Positions 37,201-45,614 of a DNA stretch of 64,000 nucleotides are shown here, piece by piece (within the stretch, counting starts at the first letter, position 1; each line of letters opens with the position of its first letter). The stretch is from contig JADLSH010000387.1 in the NCBI GenBank assembly GCA_016169945.1, positions 2,604,001-2,668,000 on the forward strand, written 5' to 3'. The translations under genes and the position numbers were made by a program. The stretch is from Trachythela sp. YZ-2020. Its lineage: Eukaryota; Cnidaria; Anthozoa; Malacalcyonacea; Clavulariidae. The notes beneath the pieces were generated by a model, which was given only the letters and a program-made list of their open reading frames with translations, did no database searches and was not told the DNA's origin.

Positions 37201-40017
37201 AAATACATCCATAGACTACAATCATTTGTATCATGTCAAATTAACATTCGTAGCATAGAGAAAAGCCGACAACCATGATATACAAAAGGCTACAACTTAA
37301 TAACTAAATCTCTTAAGTATTTACCGATATTTAATGAAAGCCCGTGCAAGTATAGTATACAAGCTATGTAAGGAATGGAACTGTTTATTTACACACTATA
37401 AATAAGATCGAAATTATTTTAGGAATTATGAAAACAAAACTGTAGTAACCTAAACAGACGCAAATAATGTTCCGCTTCTATGAATAGCCTAATGGAACGT
37501 TCTTGAGTTACGTTAAAATTACTCGTAATACTGCAGAGCACTGTTAAACCTCGTGTTAAACAACATAAATGAAAAAGTAAATACAAATTTTAAGTATAAA
37601 AAAATTAAGGGCTCGGTTTTGAGAAATGGAAACTGTCACAAGTTGTAAGAACAAAATGCACCGCGAAATATTAATTGGTTTAACGCTATGCACCCGTATA
37701 ACGGTTTAACGGTGTGTACGAGTGATCTTTGTTTGTGACTGACTCGTTCTTTAGAAAGACAATTTTTCATGTATACGTATAAGGAGCGACCCTATATATA
37801 TACATTCCCTGTTGATAACTGTTTCAAATTTTATGAACTGAACTAGTGCCAGAGTTCTCGCAAGCACACAGTATTGAGATTGCAGCAGGAATTGTACACA
37901 TGTCTCTCATACGATACTACACTACAGAGTAGAGTGCTTAGTTTTCAATAAACGGAAACTATTTGACTATGCTAGAAATGCAGTTAAATAAATATTTGAG
38001 GCATACCATATAGGCCACCAGAATCGATTAGTTATTCCTATTGGTTATCTGTGCCATAACTTTATCCAAATATTTGATTGTAAATAACTATATACAGTAC
38101 TTATTGTGTGGTGCAAAAAAATTTCTTGTTGTTTTGAGATTTATCATGAATAAATTTGAGACCAAATTTGTACCAGTTCCAAAATTGCAAACTGTATGCT
38201 TCTCCAACAGATATAATGTTGGACCGATACAAAGCGTTATAATGTAATGCAAGGTTCATACAGCATGCGCGGATGCACCAGAAAAATACAGGCCATGTGT
38301 TACAACGCAAGATTTTTAGTGACCAAATGTTTTTAGTGCAAAAAACGAAGAGAGACGATAAGAAAACAATCACCTATGTGTAATCATGCCTGCGAAAATT
38401 TTCACAGCAAAAATTTCTATTTCGCGTAAAACTTTGCCATCTTGGAAATGAAATCAGACTTGTCAGTTTCTTTGCATAGATCTAAGTTAGTCATTTACAA
38501 AACTTTTTGTCTTTTTAATGCCATATGCTAATTTCTTCTTCATGTCGCGATGCAGTAGAGATGCTAAGCTAGGGGTCTATGCATGTGTACAAATACTGTA
38601 TTGTTTAGACGAAAAACCGGATATCCACTGTGTACAGGCCTAAATGTTAGGAAAAGCTGTCATATTTGCTGTGGACATAGTGCTCGTACTACAAAATAGA
38701 GATTTAGCCATCGGAACAAACTAAGGTCTACTTGGCTTCCAAAATATTTGCATAGTGTCAGTTTCATTCTTCGCAATGAAAATCAATTGCTCGTTTAGAC
38801 ACAGTTGGAGGAACTGTTTTGAATGACTCGCAAACAGCGATGAAAACATTCTAGAACAATCCTACGACACAGGCATTTAAAACATAAGTACAATCGTAGC
38901 TATTTATGCTATTTATAAAACAAACATAGTTCTGTTGCAATGATTATCACTTAAATACCACAAGACGCTGAGTATATACTATATATGTTTCGAAATCACA
39001 TCTCATTAACCCAAAAGTGTGATGGGTCTCACAATACGAAAACAAGTCTTTGTTTTTCTAATGGCCGTGAAAAGATTATAATGCCATTACACGCTATGGC
39101 CACATTCACAATGATAATTACCGCAATGTAATTAGATTTGTCTTTTGCGAGTTTTGGATTGTATGCATATTTACGTTCCTGTCACTGACCCCTTTAATTA
39201 TTAACCTTAAATACAAGAATAGAAATGTTGTTCCAGTCGTTTCTAAATACCAATGAATAGACTATTGTAATAATCACAATATGAATAGCATTTACCGTTA
39301 GAATTAACATGCATAGCTTTTCTTAAATAACACAAATTCCTCAATTTTCCCAAGTGTTTTTAAGAAACCAGCCAGTGATCATTATTTTTGTCCAGGATTG
39401 GGTTGCGAGGGACACTACTGTACTTTATCTAACCAAATTATTTTAAAGCCCACACTCACTATCATTACACTGTAACTGTGCCAATGTCAGGCCCCACAAA
39501 GGGAAAAGCAGGTGTCCATTGACTGCTGACCTACTGTATTGTGAATTCGTCTTTGTTTAAGTTGACAGAAGTGCAACTCACTTTATGTAAAGTCTAGTGG
39601 CAGTGGGGTACAGATTTTCCAAAGGGTGTATTGTTACCCCAGGTCCACTGTAGCTGCCATCACTGATGAGTTCCATAACTCACTTTGCCTTTTGGTAATC
39701 TTGCCAACCAATATATGGTCAATGCTTATTCTGGGACTGGGGTCTGCTGTAAATTACAGCATGTACATATACTGTACATACTGTACTTTTGTGTGATAAA
39801 ACACACAAAAGCTTTAATGAATACAGACTACAGTATTAGAGGCAGCACTAAAGAAATATTATTTAATATTTCTTTTTAATTTGGGAACAAAACAAATAAA
39901 TTAATATAGGGTGATCTCGGTGGTAGTTTCAAAAATAATGGCTGTTAATCGGTAAGTTGGAATAAAAAATGTCTTAACCCATTAAACCGCAAAGCGCACT
40001 AATGTGCCCACTTTGTC

Positions 40018-40050
<33 letters not shown>

Positions 40051-43000
40051 AGTCAAGGGGAAGGTGTTGGGCGTTAATGGGTTAACCAGACAATCTGCCA
40101 TGTCTCTTGTTAACCCATTATTCATTAAGCTGCAATGTGCCCTAATGTGCCCATTTGTCATTTTTCTCTGTCTAACGCCAGACGATTTTACTAGTCAAGG
40201 GGAAAGTGTTGGGTGTTGTTGGGCGTTAATGGGTTAACCAGACAATCTGCCCATGTCTCTTGTTAACCCATTATTCATTAAGCTGCAATGTGCCCTAATG
40301 CACCCACTTTGTCATTTTACTCTGTCTAACTCCAGATGATTTTACTAGTCAAGGGGAAAGTGGTTATGGGTTAATCTTTTATATATTTTCAGTCATCATT
40401 AAAGGGAAAGAGCACACTTAGCATTATATTTAAGGCCATACCTGTACATGTGCTTTTGTCTTCCAATAGTTTAATATTGCACTGCCAACTGAAAAGTAAC
40501 AGTACACCCTTCTGGCCGGTACCAATATTGCCCTGGCTATATAGAGTCTTGTTTTCCTGAATCTATATTGTCATACTTTTGGTGACCAATTTATGCAATA
40601 TATGTCACCAGTTATAAGATAAAAAGCTCTAAAACCAAGGCCTCTATCTCTAAAGCAAGGCTCTATAGCCAGGGCAGGGGCCCATTCGCGGGGGGCCCAT
40701 ATGATGTCATTATTTTCAAGCAGCAGAAAAAGACAAAACTGTGCTAAGGCATATAATGGCCCCTAACTAGAATGAATGTGGAGCTAACTTAAGAGGGCAG
40801 ATAAGGCTCTCTCTCGAGTTGGGGGGGCCTTTGGATGGCCCTGTCTATAGCCAAGGTGACATACTTTCCATAAGCGTGTATTATGAACATACCTGCTTGA
40901 ATCTGAAAAGTTGCCATCTCTCTGCCACTAGTTTCTCTTATTCGTATTTCATCCAGTTTTCCATCAGCATTCCTTTGTACATACAACAACCTTTGATTGG
41001 TGATATCATCAACAGTAAAACTACCATCGATCTCTAGTTTTTGTCCATTTTTGAATAGTGTTCCATACGTAGGCAAAGCAACAATGACAAACTGTTGCCA
41101 CTGCCATTTTAACTGACGCCTTGATGAGAAATGCAACTTTCCGTCTGTATTAACAAGAAGTTTAATGACCTTTACAGGATTGACTTGACTGTTCTCAGCA
41201 CGAAGTCTGATGTTAAAAATCTGGTTGTCCACACTGTGGCCAGCCGGATCAGAAATGCTAAATCTGAATTGTACATCCATGTCTGTGTATAGGTAAAGTC
41301 CAGAAGGTGGTTTGTATGAGATCTTGTGATGCCGCAATTGTCGCTGAGTAAAACTGGACAAAATTATGTCTGGCTTGTCGGTTAAAACAATGGAGCCTGC
41401 AGGCTTTGTTTGATTTGAACCCGATACAAAGTAAGGTGTTTGCTTTATTGTATAGACTAGTTTCATGTCATTGGAGTCTGTATCTTTAAACCATAGCATT
41501 TTCCTTGTTAGTTTTATCAATCTTGAATCCCTCATCTCTGCATGCATGCTGCCCTCAACCTTTGGGAAATTAACATCAACTTGTTTGATCATTATATTGA
41601 ATACCTTAACACCAGATTGGTTGGGCTTCTCAGCATTGTCTACCAATTGAAAATAAAACTTGTCTTCAAATGTCTCAACTCCATTATGAACATAATGTAC
41701 TTTCCGAAGCAGAATATCTTCCTGAGTAAAACTGTCTATATTTGTTTTCATCCAATATGAACCTAATTTACTCCACATTTGGATATCATCAACAGGTTGT
41801 TCTTTTTGTTTTAGCATCAGAAAACCAACAGCCAGACCTGGTTTGGTTATACCATCTTCCCAATAGCTTTCATGTTGTATCTGTGCTCCCACAAGGAACT
41901 CCAGTTTGTTGTTATCCGAATCAATGTCACTAGCTCTTAAGGAATATTCATCAATGATTGCACTTTCGCCTTTTTCAAGTTCCAGGCCTGTATTGCAAAC
42001 TACAACAGGCATTTCATCATCCACAGGGATGATATTGATTACAAATACAAATTCTACATATTTCTTGCCATCGGTAGCATTCAGTATGATATTGTCACTA
42101 TAAGTATCTGAGTTATCATGTTGATAAATAATTGTTCCATTATCCAGATCTCTGGGTGTAAACCACCTTGAAACTTTTCGATTCACATACAATTCACCAT
42201 GCCGCAAACCACCAACAACATAAATCTTCACCTCCTCAATATTGTCCTTGTCTGAAACTTGAAGGTTATCTTTCGATGATATAATTCGTGATTGTCCTTC
42301 AAAAAGCACAAGTTCTTTATTCTTTGTTACTATTGGTGATAGGGTGTTTCTGGGCCATACTTGTATGAGAAGCCTAATCGGTTCAGAATAAAAAGCTTCA
42401 GTGTCAATTGCCTCAAACACAACTTCCAATGGTCCTTTCAAGCTAGTCATTTGTGATGGAGGTTTATAGGCAATTTTAAGATCTTTGATGTCTTTTCGAT
42501 AAAATGAGGTTATTGGTGTATGTGGATCATCCGTACTAACAATATATCCTTGACCGGGGCCTAGTGGTTTGGTTATGTTGAATATCAGATAGTCCGCGTT
42601 GGTTTCAACATCCTCGGCATCTAATACATCAGTGGTGATAAGCTTTGTAACATATTGGTCCACAGACATGAATTCTGAAGCTTTGAAAGACGCCATAGGT
42701 CTTTTATTCTTTCTTGCACCAAGTATCCGTACCGCTACTTGAAAATACTCTTTCACATACTCGCCAGTCTGACGGTGAATTTCCACTGCCATGGGAATGT
42801 AGTCTCTATTTGGGGATTGTGCCCCTTTAGTGTGTTCATACCGTATGTCTGCAGTCAGGAAATCTGAGCAAAATAATGGACGAGCGAACGAATCGGCGCT
42901 TTTAGTGATGTTGAGCAACCGACCGTAGCGTGGAAGTCCTTTTTCGGAGTCAAGCCTGTCAAGAATTATAACTCTACATGCCTCCATACTTTCCGCATCG

Positions 43001-43497
43001 TACACAAACTGTAATATTTGGTCATTGATGCCTGTTGAGATTTTGCCCGGACCACTTACGATTAAATCGTTGTTTTTCTTAACAATTTCCATGGGTAAAA
43101 AGGTGACAGTAATGTCGAGGACAACACGGCGAAGAATGGTCTGTGTAGCAGAATCCACACGAATGCTAAGCTTTACAAAATCTTTGCTAGGAGCCTTCGA
43201 TCCAAGATGAACGTAGCGAACTTCACCTTTGGCAAAATCACAGGGGAATTTATCCGGTGTTAAATAACCGGTTCTCTCCGCAAGAGGGTCGTCACGAACT
43301 ACGCTGACCTCGCAACGATATTTGATAGGAACTTCGATTTTCAAGTGTTGTTGTGGGTCAAGCCATAAGGTCCTACCGTACGATACAATCAGGGGGTGAT
43401 GCCGTGTAATCTTTGGCACTTGATTATCAGCAAACACCGGTAATAACAACCAAATAACGCCAACCACACACACCCCGTACCAATTCACGGACATCAT
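15760..43497 (-). CDS. FREM2-like FRAS1-related extracellular matrix protein, 18 coding exons
   Basis: Eighteen exons join with consistent phases to 9,258 bp (3,085 residues plus stop); human FREM2 is of similar length. Order: signal peptide (residues 1-23, ending LLLPVFA); an N-terminal region; about 12 CSPG/NG2 repeats through residue ~1,700, each with an F-T/S-Q-x-D ... Y-x-H-D-G ... F-x-V-x-D-G signature; five Calx-beta domains (about 1,700-2,342) with D-D-x-x-Y-E-x-x-E motifs; the conserved FRAS/FREM C-terminal region with cysteines; one transmembrane helix near 3,038-3,061; and a short tail RRKSRP... ending GTEV. FRAS1/FREM proteins form basement-membrane complexes anchoring epithelium; the tails of FRAS1 and FREM2 bind the PDZ protein GRIP1. 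The lack of N-terminal VWC and furin-like repeats argues against FRAS1, and the transmembrane end argues against FREM1. The orthology is inferred from domain layout, not from a search. Confidence 0.92.
16351..17508. mobile_element. 1,158-bp foldback element in the last FREM2-like intron
   Basis: Ends GGTCCGTTTCAGACGCCGCT and its complement (GGCCCG version) are flanked by TTA at 16,348-16,350 and 17,509-17,511. The inner arms 16,700-16,990 and 17,100-17,410 pair almost throughout, leaving a central loop of about 100 bp. No transposase. TTA duplication and long inverted arms fit a non-autonomous PIF/Harbinger-type element. Confidence 0.8.
17658..17804 (-). CDS. FREM2-like exon 17
   Basis: Acceptor AATCATATAG|GA, donor TTTCAG|GTATAA; 147 bp, phase 0 both sides. 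It encodes [20 protein letters not shown] and on to [13 protein letters not shown]. Confidence 0.87.
18059..18246 (-). CDS. FREM2-like exon 16
   Basis: Acceptor CGTTTCTTTAG|GT, donor TTTTG|GTAAGT; 188 bp, phase 1 in, 0 out. [28 protein letters not shown] and EYGCLADS match conserved blocks of the family's C-terminal region. Confidence 0.92.
18700..18890. repeat. Pentanucleotide microsatellite (GAACA/GAACG)n
   Basis: CTAAA and CTCAA repeats lead into about 20 units of GAACA, GGAAC and CGGAAC-type pentamers, within the intron between exons 15 and 16. Confidence 0.9.
19151..19355 (-). CDS. FREM2-like exon 15
   Basis: Acceptor TTTCTTTTGCAG|AA, donor TTTAG|GTATTG; 205 bp, phase 0 in, 1 out. [19 protein letters not shown] and [12 protein letters not shown] are strongly FRAS/FREM-like. 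Confidence 0.9.
19707..19845 (+). mobile_element. SINE 3'-tail fragment with inverted junction
   Basis: 19,745-19,845 matches the SINE tail at 20,035-20,125. Its first part is reversed: ATGGATATTTCGAGTGAAAT (19,707-19,726) is perfectly inverted at 19,750-19,769. Confidence 0.7.
19867..20125 (+). mobile_element. tRNA-derived SINE, copy A
   Basis: The tRNA-like head at 19,911-19,984 has box A (TAGCTCAGTGGTCAGAG) and box B (GGTTCGATTCC). The anticodon arm lacks a normal loop and no tRNA end is seen, so it is a SINE and not a tRNA gene. A shared body (TTGCATTTTTCGCAACCGTT) and tail (AGGTCTAAAATATTGTATAT ... GATGCAGAAAAAAAACATCT) follow. A leader CTTGTGGTTAACGCTTGGCA precedes the head in this and other copies. 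Confidence 0.85.
20343..20527 (-). CDS. FREM2-like exon 14
   Basis: Acceptor AACATTTCAG|AT, donor ACTCAG|GTAAAA; 185 bp, phase 1 in, 0 out. It encodes [20 protein letters not shown] and [12 protein letters not shown]. Confidence 0.87.
21083..22145 (-). CDS. FREM2-like exon 13: FRAS/FREM C-terminal conserved region
   Basis: Acceptor CATATTTTAG|GC, donor GCGAAG|GTATCG; 1,063 bp, phase 0 in, 1 out. It begins [16 protein letters not shown] and contains [16 protein letters not shown] and [18 protein letters not shown], stretches typical of the juxta-Calx region of FRAS/FREM proteins. Confidence 0.92.
22315..22515 (+). mobile_element. tRNA-derived SINE, copy B
   Basis: The same head at 22,370-22,443 (TAGCTCATTTGGTTAGAGCG, GGTTCAATTCC) and the GTTGCATTTCCCGCAACCGT body. 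The tail is degenerate after AGGTCTTAAATTGTGTATAT. It lies in the intron between exons 12 and 13. Confidence 0.83.
22896..23180 (-). CDS. FREM2-like exon 12: Calx-beta 5, second half
   Basis: Acceptor TTTCCTTCAAG|GT, donor TTACG|GTAAGT; 285 bp, phase 0 both sides. It includes [19 protein letters not shown], then a linker into the C-terminal region. Confidence 0.87.
23457..23638 (-). CDS. FREM2-like exon 11: Calx-beta 5, first half
   Basis: Acceptor GATTTTATCCAG|GA, donor AGTAGA|GTGAGT; 182 bp, phase 1 in, 0 out. It encodes [20 protein letters not shown] and on to DFAPLSR. Confidence 0.83.
23806..23829. repeat. Poly(G) tract
   Basis: About 24 bases of almost pure G in the intron after exon 10, 40 bp from the donor. 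It is likely length-variable and error-prone in sequencing. Confidence 0.9.
23869..24234 (-). CDS. FREM2-like exon 10: Calx-beta 4
   Basis: Acceptor ATTTTCTCAG|TA, donor GACC|GTATGT; 366 bp, phase 1 both sides, so a whole domain in one symmetric exon. [18 protein letters not shown] marks the Calx-beta loop. Confidence 0.9.
24838..25047 (-). CDS. FREM2-like exon 9: Calx-beta 3, second half
   Basis: Acceptor AATTTCATTTCAG|CC, donor GATT|GTAAGT; 210 bp, phase 1 both sides. It includes [20 protein letters not shown] and VVINDTHSD. Confidence 0.88.
25089..25610. repeat. Tandem duplication of a ~280-bp unit with TTCCATTCTA-rich end
   Basis: 25,089-25,350 and 25,370-25,605 share AAAGATAAAACTTTGCCAAAACTAA-type sequence, ATTCTGTGACAGAC, CTTTGCATTTAATTACTTCA and a pentamer-like CATTCTATTC stretch. 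Intronic. Confidence 0.75.
25681..25763. repeat. Minisatellite, three units
   Basis: CGCCTCTTGATCGATCTGTT occurs three times with short spacers, each unit holding ATCGAT. Intronic. Confidence 0.85.
26098..26247 (-). CDS. FREM2-like exon 8: Calx-beta 3, first half
   Basis: Acceptor TTCTTCTTCAG|AA, donor AAAG|GTACAA; 150 bp, phase 1 both sides. It encodes [20 protein letters not shown] and on through VVVRSKK. Confidence 0.85.
26248..26858. other. FREM2-like intron 7 (between exons 7 and 8)
   Basis: Contains a C-run at about 26,754-26,767 followed by CCACCCCCACCC. No other element recognised. Confidence 0.6.
26859..27015 (-). CDS. FREM2-like exon 7: Calx-beta 2, end
   Basis: Acceptor TTTTCCCAG|GG, donor GATG|GTAGGT; 157 bp, phase 0 in, phase 1 out. 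It contains [17 protein letters not shown], the hallmark acidic loop. A second GT four bases further on would break the phase. Confidence 0.87.
27693..27787 (-). CDS. FREM2-like exon 6: Calx-beta 2, middle
   Basis: Acceptor GTTTTGCAG|GC, donor CATCAG|GTAAAT; 95 bp, phase 1 in, phase 0 out. It encodes [17 protein letters not shown] and on to VVFHQ, too short to be listed as an ORF. Confidence 0.82.
28066..28191 (-). CDS. FREM2-like exon 5: Calx-beta 2, first part
   Basis: Acceptor TTTATCTAG|GA, donor TCAG|GTAGGT; 126 bp, phase 1 in and out. It reads [20 protein letters not shown], a Calx-beta first strand. Confidence 0.85.
28393..28622. mobile_element. Palindromic MITE, copy 1
   Basis: Ends AGCCTTTCTCAGGCCATG and CATGGTGTGAGAAAGGCT are inverted. 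The arms continue inside (GGCATTTTTGGGTGGCAAAC with GTTTGCCACCCAAAAATGGC). A TA sits at each outer border. A truncated relative lies at 36,321-36,505. Confidence 0.8.
28645..29093. repeat. Long palindromic repeat rich in TTGTAACAAG motifs
   Basis: The left side (CACATCTTGTAACAAGTCTG) and right side (complement of CACAAATTGTAACAAGTCTG) are inverted, as are the inner parts (ACAAGCTTGATGGCATTATC with GATAATGCCATCAAGCTTGT). It is built from many short AACAAGTTG/CAACTTGTT units and lies directly beside the MITE at 28,393-28,622. Confidence 0.82.
29243..30601 (-). CDS. FREM2-like exon 4: last three CSPG repeats and Calx-beta 1
   Basis: Acceptor TTAACAAG|GT, donor GACA|GTAAGT; 1,359 bp, symmetric phase 1. 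CSPG signatures include [20 protein letters not shown]. The end ([19 protein letters not shown] ... ITITDPED) is a complete Calx-beta fold. Confidence 0.92.
31164..32294 (-). CDS. FREM2-like exon 3: three CSPG repeats
   Basis: Acceptor TTTTTAG|GC, donor GAAG|GTATTG; 1,131 bp, symmetric phase 1. Three repeats end in SCSDG, AVTDG and DVTDG, the last parts of the units. Confidence 0.9.
32703..32935 (-). mobile_element. tRNA-derived SINE, copy C
   Basis: On the minus strand the leader ACTTGCGGTTAATGCTCAGC, the head at about 32,880-32,805 (box A TAGCTCAGTTGGTTAGAGCG, box B GGTTCGATTCC) and the body GGTTGCATTTTTCGCAACTG are present. The tail to about 32,705 is shortened. Confidence 0.83.
32940..33065 (-). 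mobile_element. 5'-truncated SINE, tail only
   Basis: It starts at AACTGCTCCTGGCTAGGTCT on the minus strand and runs through the AATATTCCATCTACAAACAC block to GGGATGCCGAGAAAAATCTT. It lies head-to-tail with copy C, like a dimer. Confidence 0.75.
33181..33320. mobile_element. Penelope-like element end fragment beside exon 2
   Basis: GGCCTTCGCTCGAAACGTCG (33,202-33,221), TTTTTCAGGTAATTTGATCC, and the minus-strand phrase ending near GAACGCATGGT correspond to the PLE leader phrases at 1,371-1,434 and 5,627-5,705. GGATCAAA/TTTGATCC (about 33,192 and 33,250) forms a stem. Its end touches the donor of exon 2. Confidence 0.6.
33326..33685 (-). CDS. FREM2-like exon 2: CSPG repeat
   Basis: Acceptor CTTTTTTTCAG|CT, donor AATAG|GTAATA; 360 bp, phase 1 in and out. 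It holds one CSPG unit ([13 protein letters not shown] ... [16 protein letters not shown]). Confidence 0.88.
34994..35401. mobile_element. MITE with 20-bp inverted ends and nested extra end
   Basis: AAGGCCTGATTCCACGGCGA and its exact complement bound the block. Inside, GAAATTTTTCGCATTTCGCT is inverted. A 42-bp direct repeat (35,101 and 35,143) includes a third copy of the end, GTGGAATCAGACCTTA. It lies in FREM2-like intron 1. Confidence 0.8.
35755..36190. repeat. Dispersed repeat family, copy 2 (uninterrupted)
   Basis: It matches 9,056-9,118 plus 9,838-10,160 and gives the empty-site version of the foldback insertion. No coding potential. Confidence 0.8.
36321..36505. mobile_element. Palindromic MITE, copy 2 (right end missing)
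   Basis: Begins AGCCTCTCTCACGCCATG and follows copy 1 (28,393) through GGCAAATCGCACAGCTGGCA-like sequence and CCTTCGCTTGTTGCCATCT, then stops before the right terminal repeat. An internal (ATGC)n run is at 36,343-36,360. Confidence 0.75.
36506..39973. other. FREM2-like intron 1, unannotated part
   Basis: AT-rich; only short ORFs with no recognisable domain. No hidden coding exon is needed, since exons 1 and 2 join in phase. Confidence 0.55.
39974..40376. repeat. Three tandem units of a ~136-152-bp repeat with palindromic ends
   Basis: Each unit starts TTAACCCATTA and ends near TAATGGGTTAA, sharing TCTGTCTAACGCCAGACGAT and TTTTACTAGTCAAGGGGAA. Units begin at about 39,974, 40,110 and 40,262. 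Confidence 0.85.
40893..43497 (-). CDS. FREM2-like exon 1: signal peptide, N-terminal region, CSPG repeats 1-5
   Basis: It starts MMSVNWYG with a hydrophobic core and cleavage expected after VFA. The ATG pair leaves a choice of start; the first is taken. Seven F-x-x-x-D ... Y blocks are visible: two divergent ones in the N-terminal region and five CSPG-type (for example [20 protein letters not shown]). The donor GCAG|GTATGT gives phase 1 (868 codons plus one base). Confidence 0.92.
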
Positions 43498-43515
43498 TGC
43501 GTGCTGGTCTCAGGC
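43498..43515 (-). promoter_or_regulatory. 5' untranslated sequence with possible splice acceptor
   Basis: The minus strand reads TTATTTTTCTTTAG|GCCTGAG just before the start codon, a good acceptor. The first coding exon may therefore begin at 43,515, with a non-coding exon further upstream (43.6-44.6 kb). I cannot place that exon. Confidence 0.4.
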
Positions 43516-45528
43516 CTAAAGAAAAATAAGCGTGTTAGTTTGTTAAGGTGAATGATGCTGTTTTGCTTGGCAAGTCGACCGTATTCCGGTGCTTAAATAT
43601 CATAATTATAGCTAATCACGCCAATTTAAAGTCGATGCGTATTGCGCCAATGGCTATCGTAATGATTATCACAAAAGAAGCGCAGTCGCGCAGAGAAATA
43701 CGAAATACATAATAAACACCCAATGAAAATCTCACTATCTATATTGCATTATATATACACTGTTATGTCAAAACACACCAAAGCCCTGCTTACGATTTTC
43801 CCGCGCGCGGCTCTGCTTTCAACATTCAAAGCTTATTTCGCCAGGTCGATTACCTGCTCAGTCAAGCAATGGTAAATAACAGCTTCGCTTGCTTGTAGTA
43901 ACTTCGCAAATCTCTTGCCACCATAAATTGTTGGCTTTACTTTGCAAACAACTCGGTCAGTTTCACATTGCCGTCAAAGGGCTACTGACCGTGGTTCTTT
44001 GTACTCCTAATATGTCAAAACAAACTTGCCAACAGGGGGCGCCATCAACTTTGGACACGAAATCAATGTTTTGACCTCTGTATGCCACGAAAACCCGCCT
44101 TGTCTCGAAAACTGACTATGAAAACGCAAACGATTTATGACAACAAACTAATCCCGCCGTTGTGTGGCTGACAGATCGTTTATTTCCTTAAAAAGTTGTC
44201 CTTTGCATGAACGACAATTCGTTAAACTGCCGTTTAGCACCCATTTGAACACCAACCACTTAAGGTACTCAAGTTTGTTTAATTTACAAAGAGCGAATAC
44301 GAAGAGTGAAAACATTTCGTGGGCAGTATAGATGTAGTTTTAAAAATCACATTGCTTCACTCTGATTTAGTCTCGGTCATGCTGGCGTGTAAATCCGCTT
44401 TGATTGGATCCCGCATAGTGTTTTCATCGCCAAAAGCCTCCTCTATAGTTGTTTATACAAGTATAGTGAGTATATTTAACGTTCAATGCGCGTGTCTTAT
44501 ACATGTTCAAGTAAAGTACGAAATAGCAATTGATCAGTGGAGTAACTAACCTGTGAGTGCTAAAGTCCTAAGTTCTCGTGAAGTCGACTTGATTCTTTGC
44601 CCAAAGTGTTGTATAGACAAAGGAAGGTGCGTAGGGTTTACAGCATACTTAAAGATTAGCAAACAGCATGAGGTAGACATAGATGTATGTTCGTCTTTTG
44701 CACATGCTTGCGTTCTTGCAATACACTGCTGTGTCGTACTGCGTCTACAACAATTCCGTTTCCTTCGGTATGTATACCCAGCGTGTTGCGCTTGGGAAAC
44801 GACTCAAACCAACTCAGAACGCCGAAATTCGCGTTCAACGCTAACAATTGCAGGAATTTACAGCAGCCATGTTTACTCAACAGAAAGGCATGATTGAAAG
44901 CCGCAGTGCCTTGCTATGACATTTGTTTATCTAAGCGACTTGTTCATCCGATGACCTTAGCCTCTTCGCCGTAAATTTACACATGCGCTCGAAATATTAT
45001 CACCTTTTTCTCGCAAGCAGAAATTTTATCATAACTTGCAGATGTTACATGTGCACAATTAATTGGTCTGTTAGTAACATGATTGACACAACTGCAAACA
45101 ATAACCGCGATCCTTATCATGTTTACAATTCAATAATTTTACGCAGGGCTTTAGCAAGAAAGGCCACTCAGCAGTGCAACGTGACCCCCTATTTTTATGC
45201 AGTTTTCTGGCCAGAATAATGGCGGACCAGCCAGTTCAGCGTGTTTATTGGCCAGAAAAGCAATTGACTGGCTAGAATAATAGCAATGAACATGCGTAAT
45301 GCGACATGCGCAGCGTCAAAAACTTCAAAGGTTCGGCCTCAAGTGGCCCTTCTAGTCATTTCCTATTCTATGGCTTTAGTATATAGCTCGCTTTTTTGTG
45401 CTATTAACTCTGCTCCGTTTGTATTTATCTTATATTTCATTTACTATCTTACGCTATAGAGTATAGGCGATTTTACTCGTTAGTGTAGCCATAGGACAGG
45501 AAAGATGCTATATGCAAGATGCTATGAC
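43516..45528. other. Upstream region of the FREM2-like gene, no gene seen
   Basis: Presumably holds its promoter. A short CG-rich spot (CCGCGCGCGG) is at about 43,801. The longest ORF (44,553-44,897) has no recognisable content. Confidence 0.4.
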
Positions 45529-45614
45529 TTCAGTATTTTATGTCTATAAACGATTATGTCTGTAGATGATTTTCAGTATTTTATGTCTATAAACGATTAT
45601 GTCTGTAGATGATT
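45529..45614. repeat. Perfect 43-bp tandem duplication
   Basis: TTCAGTATTTTATGTCTATA and the rest of the unit through GTAGATGATT occur twice in direct tandem at 45,529 and 45,572. Confidence 0.92.

Noticed and set aside
44553..44897. 114-codon ORF with overlapping ORFs in other frames
   Set aside because: Open in several frames at once, so probably chance in the upstream region of the FREM2-like gene; no recognisable motif.
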